Assembly (NCBI GenBank): GCA_002342685.1 | Contig: DDQN01000067.1 | Location: 1 to 10,450 of the forward strand | DNA: 10,450 nucleotides | Source of the DNA: Vibrio sp. UBA2441 | Lineage (GTDB): Bacteria > Pseudomonadota > Gammaproteobacteria > Enterobacterales > Vibrionaceae | Direction of reading: 5' to 3' | In this document: piece by piece, positions 4,888-10,450 of the stretch | Position numbering within the stretch: the stretch's first letter is position 1 | Layout: each line of letters starts with the position of its first letter | Program-made: the position numbers and the translations under genes | Notes under the pieces: generated by a model | What the model was told of the DNA's origin: nothing | What the model saw: only the letters and a program-made list of their open reading frames with translations | Databases searched by the model: none

Positions 4888-6974
4888 TGTAATTCTTTGG
4901 AGTTTGAGTGTACATCTTCACTAAACTGATCGGTTTTGTTGATGATCTCTCCGGCTTCCGTAGACATGTCTGATATTGCAGTCACATTGCGGTTTATTTC
5001 ATCATTTACGCGTGACTGTTCTTCTGCTGCACTGGCTATCTGATGGTTTTGCATGTTAATAGAATCAATTAACCCATTTATTCCGACAAAGGTTTGTTCA
5101 GTATGTTTTGCCGCTTCTACAGAGCCGAGAACGGCCTCATGGCTATTATTGACCAGAGAAACCACCGATTGTGTATCGTCAGTAAACTGTTCAATCATTT
5201 GACGAATTTCTTGTGTGGCATTCTGGGTTCTTCCTGCCAGCACTCGAACTTCGTCAGCAACAACAGCGAACCCTCGGCCTTGTTCTCCGGCTCGGGCTGC
5301 CTCTATCGCGGCGTTGAGTGCAAGTAGGTTAGTTTGTTCAGCAATACCGCCAATGACACCTAAAATAGACTCAATGTTTTCGGTTGATTTGCTGAGAGAC
5401 TTTATTTTTGTCTCCGCATTGGATAGTTCGTTATAAACCTTCTCAATTTCAATAGTGGTGCTCGAAATTTCGGTAATTCCGAGGCTGCAATGCTCTTTTG
5501 CTTCTTCAGCTGCTTTAGAGGCATTTACCGCAGAGCCCGCCACTTCCAGTGCGGTGGCTGCCATTTCATTAACGGCAACGGACAAGGTGCCTATTTCGTT
5601 ATTTTGAGACTCTAACCGAGTTACGATTTCGGCGACAGAATGTCGGCTACTTTCTGATGTGCTTGAAACGGAATGACTTATTTCGGTGATACTGGAAATA
5701 GTTGTGTGCAATTTGTCCATCAGACGATTAATTAAATTGCCTAGCTGACCGGACTCGTCATTACGTATTACGGTGATTCGTTGAGTGAGATCACCTTTGC
5801 CTTCAACAATGTCTTTGAGCCGCTCAATTAAACGGTTTAACGATGCGCTGATTGAACGGGAGATAACCACCATAACAATAGCGCCAATTAGCAGGGCTGC
5901 GATCCCGATTAAGATAGCCTCGAAGCGAGCTTCTTCAGATTGAGATGTTAACCAGTTACTGAAATCTGTTCCGGACTCATTGATAACGGACTGAGGAATA
6001 CTAACACCAACGATCCAGGGGTTGGTAGTGTTCGTGTCTACGCTTGAAAAAACCAGAACACTTGAATCATTTAAGACAGGCTCTGCATTATTCGTTAACG
6101 TTTTAGCTTGGTTCCAGTCCAGATAGCCAGTAAGTTCAGAGACGCGTTTGCCAACATTACTGGCATTGTCACTGTCAGCCAGTACAACGCCTTTCCATGA
6201 ACCGACCACGATTCTGCCCAGCCCTCCGTACAGTTGAGCATCAATATTCTCGACAAATTTCTGGATACTAACCAGAGAGAGGTCAAACCCAACGCTACCT
6301 ACCGCTTGATCTCCTAAATTGATCACGTTACTAATGGTGGTGATTAATTCTTTACCCCGGTTAGGAACATCATAATAATAAGGTTCCATGAGAAAAAGTT
6401 GCCCCGATTCATATGGACTTAAATGCCAATCATCGGTTTTTTCACCGTTAGCGTTGAGTTCCCGGTTTGAAAATGAGCTCATTGCGACATAATCAAATTG
6501 TCCCGGACCAGTAGGAAAATAAAAAGGAGCCAATTTGTTGTCTTTATTAATGGCTTTTTTAGCGGTATTGGTTAGCTCTATATTTTTAGGCCAGGTGCTT
6601 TTTTCAAATACCATGTAACCAGAAAATACGTCTTCATCTTGAGGTTTCATTGCCGCCTCAAATTGCTGAACTATAATGCCAGGAGCAACAGACTCTTTCG
6701 CTGAAAGCTCTAAGTTAGATTTAACGACGTCGAGGTTTTTAATTACAGGTGTTACTAGTAAGGATAATTTATCAGTAACAACACTAGCGGTATTACTTAA
6801 TTCGCTATTGGCTTTTTGTTCGAAAGAACGCTGTACAATGGTATTTATTTCATTGTTTAACTGCTTGTTTTCATAAGAAATAAATCCGATAACAATAATG
6901 AGCAATAACGCCATGGAAAAAATTGATAGTAGCGCTACTTTTTTGGTTATAGAACGATTGATTGAATTTAGCAC
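4860..6974 (-). CDS. Methyl-accepting chemotaxis protein with dCache-type sensor
   Basis: This is an inner-membrane chemoreceptor of 704 residues from the preferred start. Segments in order: TM1 (about 13-34, KVALLSIFSMALLLIIVIGF), a periplasmic domain of about 315 residues with dCache-like pattern, TM2 (about 352-373), HAMP (about 374-425), and a long cytoplasmic coiled coil. Its signalling tip carries the canonical EQTNLLALNAAIEAARAGEQ and GRGFAVVADEVR (544-577), which contact CheA and CheW. The ligand is unknown, and I do not see the Y-x-R-x-x-W-Y amino-acid-binding motif of dCache sensors. No C-terminal CheR-tethering pentapeptide is present. I chose GTG at 6974 because GGGAG (6986-6982) is 7 bases upstream. 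The frame is open to a TTG at 7001, which would add nine residues with a weaker site. It appears monocistronic. Confidence 0.92.
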   Translation of the reverse strand: MLNSINRSITKKVALLSIFSMALLLIIVIGFISYENKQLNNEINTIVQRSFEQKANSELSNTASVVTDKLSLLVTPVIKNLDVVKSNLELSAKESVAPGIIVQQFEAAMKPQDEDVFSGYMVFEKSTWPKNIELTNTAKKAINKDNKLAPFYFPTGPGQFDYVAMSSFSNRELNANGEKTDDWHLSPYESGQLFLMEPYYYDVPNRGKELITTISNVINLGDQAVGSVGFDLSLVSIQKFVENIDAQLYGGLGRIVVGSWKGVVLADSDNASNVGKRVSELTGYLDWNQAKTLTNNAEPVLNDSSVLVFSSVDTNTTNPWIVGVSIPQSVINESGTDFSNWLTSQSEEARFEAILIGIAALLIGAIVMVVISRSISASLNRLIERLKDIVEGKGDLTQRITVIRNDESGQLGNLINRLMDKLHTTISSITEISHSVSSTSESSRHSVAEIVTRLESQNNEIGTLSVAVNEMAATALEVAGSAVNASKAAEEAKEHCSLGITEISSTTIEIEKVYNELSNAETKIKSLSKSTENIESILGVIGGIAEQTNLLALNAAIEAARAGEQGRGFAVVADEVRVLAGRTQNATQEIRQMIEQFTDDTQSVVSLVNNSHEAVLGSVEAAKHTEQTFVGINGLIDSINMQNHQIASAAEEQSRVNDEINRNVTAISDMSTEAGEIINKTDQFSEDVHSNSKELQRHLDQFSI

Positions 6975-7090
6975 ATTAATGCTCCCGCAGAGTAACCACA
7001 ATTAATAAAGGGTCCTTAGTTTTACCATATTAAACATTTCATTTTTGAGCTAATTGATAAAACTATAACCTTGGTCAATATAATAAAGTG

Positions 7091-7120
7091 ACTGTTAATG
7101 TAAATTAACGCACTGTTAAT
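7091..7120. promoter_or_regulatory. Direct and inverted repeat cluster, possible LysR-type operator
   Basis: ACTGTTAAT occurs at 7091-7099 and again at 7112-7120, a 21-bp period that places both copies on the same helix face. Between them GTTAAT (7094-7099) is mirrored by ATTAAC (7104-7109) with a 4-base spacer. Three half-sites in 30 bp suit an autoregulatory LysR-family site in a divergent promoter. Other regulators are equally possible. Confidence 0.4.
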
Positions 7121-7247
7121 ATACTTACATTTTTTATTAATAAATAAACTTAATTCTTGCAAGGGAAATTAATGAGTATTTAGGCGGGTTATCAATTGTA
7201 ATGCTTAGTTTTATAGGAATTAATCAGATAATTATTTCCAGATAATT

Positions 7248-7253
7248 TATAAT
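7248..7253 (+). promoter_or_regulatory. Consensus -10 element for the LysR-type gene
   Basis: TATAAT matches the sigma-70 -10 consensus at all six positions and lies 38 bases before the preferred LysR start. The hexamer 17 bases upstream, CAGATA (7225-7230), is a poor -35, which would suit a promoter needing an activator. The surrounding DNA is very AT-rich, so chance matches are likely. Confidence 0.4.
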
Positions 7254-7291
7254 AATAGTAATTTTCACACATAGTGTCAGGTTCAGTAATA

Positions 7292-8182
7292 ATGTTCATT
7301 TGGGAAGGGGTCAGCGAGTTTGTCGCTGTTGCGGAGCTGGAAAGTTTTACTGCGGCGTCAAAACGTTTAGGTATTTCGACCGCTCAGGTCAGCAGGCAGA
7401 TAACGGCACTCGAAACCAGGCTTTCTTGTAAGCTATTTTATCGCACGACACGTAAGGTCTCTGTGACGGATATTGGTCGGGTATATTATCAGCATTGCCG
7501 ACAAGTGTTGGACGGGTTAGACGAAGCTCAGCGAGCGATCAGTGATTTGCAAACCACACCCAAAGGTTTGTTAAAAATGACGGCTCCGGGAACCTATGGT
7601 GAAGAAACAATTGCCCCCCTTGTTAACCAATTTCTGGCCATCTACCCTGAGCTGGAGGTTCAATTACACCTCTCAAATCAGAAGCAAGATCTTATTGCAG
7701 AAGGGTATGATGTTGCTATTCGGTTGGGCAAGCTCGAAGACTCAACGATGATGGCGAGAAAGCTGAGCTCCCGGACTCAATATGTTTGCGCATCACCGGA
7801 TTACATTGAAAAATATGGCTTGCCGCATTCATTGTCGGAACTTGAAAAGCATAACTGTTTGGCTGGAACGCTAAATTACTGGCGTTTTCACGAAAATAAT
7901 AAAGAGCGGCATGTTCGGGTTCAGGGCAGTTTAAGCTGCAATAGTGGACGTGCATTATGCGACGCGGCGCTGAAAGGCATCGGTATTGTGCAACTGCCGG
8001 ATTACTACGTGAAAGAGTATGTGGATAGAGGCGAACTGGTCTCAATACTGGAAAGCTTTCGAGAAGAAGATGATCATATTTGGGCTCTGTATCCGCACAA
8101 CCGTCACCTTTCCTCTAAGGTAAAAATGCTGGTGGACTTTTTACAAAAAGAATTGAAACAGAAAAGAAAAAGGCTGAAGTAA
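7292..8182 (+). CDS. LysR-type transcriptional regulator
   Basis: The 296-residue product has the standard LysR length and layout. Residues 6-64 are the winged helix-turn-helix (FTAASKRLGISTAQVSRQITALE, with the typical LFYRTTRKVSVTDIG wing). A linker helix follows, and residues about 88-290 are a periplasmic-binding-protein-like effector domain resembling the CrgA/DmlR subgroup. The effector is unknown. The ATG at 7292 gives the usual N-terminus; a GTG at 7274 would add six residues and has no better ribosome binding site. It is divergent from the chemoreceptor and convergent with adhC-fghA. Control of the formaldehyde operon is possible by proximity, but autoregulation or control of the chemoreceptor is as plausible. 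E. coli uses an unrelated repressor, FrmR, for its formaldehyde operon. Confidence 0.9.
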   Translation: MFIWEGVSEFVAVAELESFTAASKRLGISTAQVSRQITALETRLSCKLFYRTTRKVSVTDIGRVYYQHCRQVLDGLDEAQRAISDLQTTPKGLLKMTAPGTYGEETIAPLVNQFLAIYPELEVQLHLSNQKQDLIAEGYDVAIRLGKLEDSTMMARKLSSRTQYVCASPDYIEKYGLPHSLSELEKHNCLAGTLNYWRFHENNKERHVRVQGSLSCNSGRALCDAALKGIGIVQLPDYYVKEYVDRGELVSILESFREEDDHIWALYPHNRHLSSKVKMLVDFLQKELKQKRKRLK

Positions 8183-8212
8183 TATACCTAAGCCTTATTT
8201 TATGTATCTTTG
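8170..8212. terminator. Bidirectional terminator between LysR and fghA
   Basis: AAGGCT (8170-8175) pairs with AGCCTT (8191-8196) across a 15-base loop that contains the LysR stop codon. Minus-strand transcripts leaving fghA meet a run TTTCTTTTC directly after the stem, a good intrinsic terminator tail. Plus-strand transcripts meet ATTTTATGTATCTTTG. The stem is short, so efficiency is uncertain. Confidence 0.6.
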
Positions 8213-8219
8213 TTAAGTC

Positions 8220-9068
8220 TTATTTCATCCAGTTTTTAGCGTGGAACTGAATATGTTCTTCAATAAAAGAAGAGATAAAGAAATAGCTATGGTCGTAACC
8301 TGGTTGCATGCGTAATTCTAATGGATAACCCACACTTTTTGCTGTTTCGACTAAAATCTCTGGTTTTAATTGAGTATGTAGGAAGTTGTCTTTATCGCCT
8401 TGATCAACTAAAGCCGGAATGCCCCCGCCTTGGTAGTTCTCTAATAAACGGCAGGTATCGTATTGATCCCAGCTATCTCGATTATTACCCAGATAATTGG
8501 TAAATGCTTTTTGTCCCCATGGAACGGAAACCGGGTTTGTGATTGGACTAAACGCGGATACTGACGAATAGCGCTCAGGATTGCGTAATGCGATCACTAA
8601 AGCGCCATGACCGCCCATAGAGTGTCCACTGATGGCACGTTTTTCTGATACAGGAAAGTTAGCTTCTATGACAGCGGGCAATTCATTGACCACAAAATCA
8701 TACATGTGGTAGTGCTGTTTCCACGGTTCTTGTGTGGCATTAAGGTAAAAGCCAGCACCTAAACCGAAATCGTAGGCGGCATCAGCATCATCAGCAACAT
8801 CATCTCCACGAGGGCTGGTGTCAGGAGCAACAATAGCGATACCCATTTGAGCTGCCATGCGAAAAGCCCCAGCTTTTTGCATGAAATTTTCATCAGTGCA
8901 GGTTAACCCTGATAACCAGTACATAACCGGAACCGGGTTTTCGCTGGAGGCGTTTGGTGGTAAAAAAATGGCAAAACGAGTGGTACCATTTAATGTCGAT
9001 GAATGGAAAGTATATTGTTTGTGCCAACCGCCAAACACCTTAGCTTGGCTGATATTTTCAATGCTCAT
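8220..9068 (-). CDS. fghA: S-formylglutathione hydrolase
   Basis: This cytoplasmic esterase hydrolyses S-formylglutathione to formate and glutathione, the second step of glutathione-dependent formaldehyde detoxification. The 282-residue length is typical of the esterase D/FrmB family. The alpha/beta-hydrolase triad is visible: the nucleophile Ser150 in GHSMGG (148-153), Asp227 in DQGDKDNFL (222-230), and His260 in GYDHSYFFI (257-265). Further family signatures are WLSGLTCTDENF (51-62) with the conserved Cys57, APDTSPRGDD (81-90), and a Tyr/Gly-rich loop YDFGLGAGFY. It lies 84 bases downstream of adhC on the same strand and so is almost surely co-transcribed. An AAGG about 8 bases before the ATG is the likely ribosome binding site. 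All catalytic residues are intact. Confidence 0.96.
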   Translation of the reverse strand: MSIENISQAKVFGGWHKQYTFHSSTLNGTTRFAIFLPPNASSENPVPVMYWLSGLTCTDENFMQKAGAFRMAAQMGIAIVAPDTSPRGDDVADDADAAYDFGLGAGFYLNATQEPWKQHYHMYDFVVNELPAVIEANFPVSEKRAISGHSMGGHGALVIALRNPERYSSVSAFSPITNPVSVPWGQKAFTNYLGNNRDSWDQYDTCRLLENYQGGGIPALVDQGDKDNFLHTQLKPEILVETAKSVGYPLELRMQPGYDHSYFFISSFIEEHIQFHAKNWMK

Positions 9069-9087
9069 AAACAGAACCTTATAACAG

Positions 9088-9112
9088 AACGCCTCTGCTG
9101 AGCAAAGGCGTT
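9088..9112 (-). repeat. Intercistronic hairpin between adhC and fghA
   Basis: AACGCCT (9088-9094) pairs with AGGCGTT (9106-9112). Inside it TGC (9096-9098) pairs with GCA (9102-9104) after one mismatch, leaving a three-base loop. There is no T tract on the minus strand (CTGTTATAAGG follows), so full termination is unlikely. It may tune relative expression or mRNA stability of the two genes. Confidence 0.45.
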
Positions 9113-9152
9113 AAATAAAACCATTTTCGCTAACCTTTAATCGGTCGGCTGG

Positions 9153-10283
9153 TTACTTATCAAAGTGAATGACGGAGCGAATACTTTCACCTTTGTGCAT
9201 CAGGTCAAAGGCTTCGTTGATTTCAGTCAGTCCCATTGTATGAGTGATAAACTCTTGTAAGCCGAATTCACCTGCCATGTAACGGTCAACTATTTCAGGC
9301 AGCTCAGAACGGCCTTTTACGCCACCAAATGCACTACCGCGCCATACGCGTCCAGTCACTAGCTGGAATGGGCGGGTAGAAATTTCCTGACCAGCACCTG
9401 CAACACCGATAATAACTGACTCACCCCAGCCTTTGTGGCAACACTCCAGAGCCTGACGCATTACGTTTACGTTACCGATACACTCAAACGAGAAATCAAC
9501 ACCGCCATCGGTCATCTCTACAATGACTTCCTGAATAGGTTTATCGAATTTTTGCGGGTTGATACAATCAGTTGCACCAAGCTGAGCGGCAAGTTCAAAT
9601 TTGCTTTCATTGATATCAATACCAATGATGCGGCTTGCGCCAGCCATACGGGCACCAATAATCGCAGAAAGACCGATACCACCAAGGCCGAAGATAGCGA
9701 CTGTGTCACCTTTCTGAACTTTTGCAGTATTTAGTACCGCGCCCATACCAGTGGTTACGCCACAGCCTAATAAGCAAACTTCTTCAAGCGGCGCTTCTTT
9801 GCTTACTTTTGCAAGTGAGATTTCTGGTAAAACGGTGAACTCAGAGAAAGTTGAGCAACCCATGTAGTGATAAATAGGCTGACCATCTTTGTAAAAGCGT
9901 GTTGTGCCATCTGGCATTAGGCCTTTACCTTGAGTTTCACGTACTGCCTGACAAAGGTTAGTTTTGCCTGATTTACAGAATTTACACTCGCCACACTCAG
10001 CCGTGTAAAGTGGGATAACGTGATCACCAACTTCTACACTGGTAACACCTTCGCCGACCATCTCAACAATACCGCCACCTTCGTGACCAAGGATGGATGG
10101 GAAAATACCTTCAGGATCATCGCCTGAAAGTGTGAAAGCATCTGTATGACAAACACCAGTAGCGACGATTTTAACCAGTACTTCGCCTGCTCTTGGTAGC
10201 ATTACATCAACTTCTTCAACACTAAGTGGTTGATTTGGTCCCCACGCAATCGCCGCACGAGATTTAATAAATTGGTCAGCCAT
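9153..10283 (-). CDS. adhC: S-(hydroxymethyl)glutathione dehydrogenase / class III alcohol dehydrogenase
   Basis: This cytoplasmic zinc enzyme oxidises S-hydroxymethylglutathione (formed from formaldehyde and glutathione) to S-formylglutathione with NAD+, and relatives also reduce S-nitrosoglutathione. At 376 residues it is full length. Catalytic zinc ligands are Cys45 (GVCHTDAF), His67 (LGHEGGG) and Cys174 (LLGCGVTTG). Structural zinc ligands are Cys97, Cys100, Cys103 and Cys111. Arg115 is the class III residue that anchors the glutathione carboxylate. The Rossmann motif GLGGIG is at 199-204, and Asp223 (GIDIN) supports NAD+ preference. The ATG at 10283 follows AAAGGG with a 6-base spacer. 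It is the first gene of the adhC-fghA operon. The equivalent E. coli gene is frmA. Confidence 0.97.
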   Translation of the reverse strand: MADQFIKSRAAIAWGPNQPLSVEEVDVMLPRAGEVLVKIVATGVCHTDAFTLSGDDPEGIFPSILGHEGGGIVEMVGEGVTSVEVGDHVIPLYTAECGECKFCKSGKTNLCQAVRETQGKGLMPDGTTRFYKDGQPIYHYMGCSTFSEFTVLPEISLAKVSKEAPLEEVCLLGCGVTTGMGAVLNTAKVQKGDTVAIFGLGGIGLSAIIGARMAGASRIIGIDINESKFELAAQLGATDCINPQKFDKPIQEVIVEMTDGGVDFSFECIGNVNVMRQALECCHKGWGESVIIGVAGAGQEISTRPFQLVTGRVWRGSAFGGVKGRSELPEIVDRYMAGEFGLQEFITHTMGLTEINEAFDLMHKGESIRSVIHFDK

Positions 10284-10301
10284 TTTGATCCCTTTCTAAA
10301 A

Positions 10302-10332
10302 ATTATTGGATTGGAAACTTAAGGATAGTCAA
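10302..10332 (-). promoter_or_regulatory. Candidate promoter for the adhC-fghA operon
   Basis: On the minus strand TTGACT (10332-10327) matches 5 of 6 -35 positions, and AATAAT (10307-10302) matches 5 of 6 -10 positions. The 19-base spacer is longer than ideal, which is often seen in promoters that need an activator, but it also weakens the call. Confidence 0.35.
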
Positions 10333-10353
10333 TTTTTTCCGACTCACTTAAGT
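10317..10353. repeat. Paired ACTTAAG sites upstream of adhC
   Basis: ACTTAAG occurs at 10317-10323 and at 10346-10352, 29 bp apart. Each contains the palindrome CTTAAG, and the right copy extends to the 8-base palindrome ACTTAAGT. They flank the candidate -35 of the adhC promoter, a placement that would suit a regulator of the formaldehyde operon. Confidence 0.35.
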
Positions 10354-10429
10354 AGGGGGACAGTATATTAGGTATTTAAATAATGATAATCCCATAAAAT
10401 AGTAAATGATTTTTACGAGTGGGTAATAA

Positions 10430-10450
10430 TGGGTGATGGGTGATGGGTGA
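10430..10450. repeat. Heptamer tandem repeat (TGGGTGA) at the window edge
   Basis: Three exact copies of TGGGTGA run from 10430 to the last base, preceded by a degenerate GTGGGTA (10419-10425). The array may continue outside the window. A seven-base unit could vary in number by slippage. It lies about 150 bp upstream of adhC. Confidence 0.75.

Larger units (their letters stand above)
6975..7291. other. AT-rich divergent control region
   Basis: These 317 bp separate the divergent chemoreceptor and LysR genes and hold no credible ORF. They contain the repeat cluster at 7091-7120, a consensus -10 for the LysR gene at 7248, and a direct repeat CAGATAATT (7225-7233 and 7239-7247). On the minus strand, TTGACC (7078-7073) is a -35-like hexamer that could serve the chemoreceptor, but no convincing -10 follows at normal spacing. 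Confidence 0.5.

Noticed and set aside
7002..7273. Cyclic-di-GMP (GEMM) riboswitch upstream of the chemoreceptor gene, as seen for some Vibrio chemotaxis genes
   Set aside because: The region is AT-rich and lacks the conserved GEMM core and receptor stems on either strand.
7716..8045. 109-codon minus-strand ORF inside the LysR gene
   Set aside because: It is an antisense shadow of a clearly coding LysR frame.

Overview
The window reads as chromosomal DNA of a marine gammaproteobacterium, most likely Vibrionaceae. This is inferred from the moderately low GC, the style of the proteins (class III alcohol dehydrogenase, S-formylglutathione hydrolase, a Tat-exported PhoX phosphatase and a dCache chemoreceptor) and AT-rich promoter regions. 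I see no rRNA, tRNA, transposase, integrase, phage gene or CRISPR array. It is a run of small, mostly separate transcription units rather than one dedicated system.

Left part (1-2441): a WYL-domain transcriptional regulator on the minus strand is divergent from a small secreted protein predicted to have an ABM-type (dimeric alpha/beta barrel) fold. Two short GFA-fold zinc proteins follow in tandem on the plus strand, each with the full cysteine signature. They end at a strong symmetric hairpin that also lies at the end of the convergent phoX gene.

Middle part (2464-7291): phoX (minus) encodes a Tat-exported calcium/iron-dependent phosphatase. Upstream of it lie three 7-base direct repeats spaced exactly 11 bp apart, the architecture of a PhoB box, so phosphate-starvation control is likely. 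A 500 bp gap follows with hairpins and one doubtful basic ORF. A full-length methyl-accepting chemotaxis protein (minus) comes next, starting at GTG. A 300 bp AT-rich region with direct and inverted repeats separates it from a divergent LysR-type regulator.

Right part (7292-10450): the LysR gene converges on an adhC-fghA operon (minus). AdhC oxidises S-hydroxymethylglutathione to S-formylglutathione, and FghA hydrolyses that to formate and glutathione, which is the glutathione-dependent formaldehyde detoxification pathway. LysR and fghA share a bidirectional terminator. Upstream of adhC are paired CTTAAG sites, a partial Fur-like sequence and, at the window edge, a heptamer tandem repeat.

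The genes are ordinary members of known families. The most useful observations are the Pho-box architecture, the repeats in the control regions, the secreted ABM-like protein, and the tandem GFA pair lying about 6 kb from a formaldehyde pathway.
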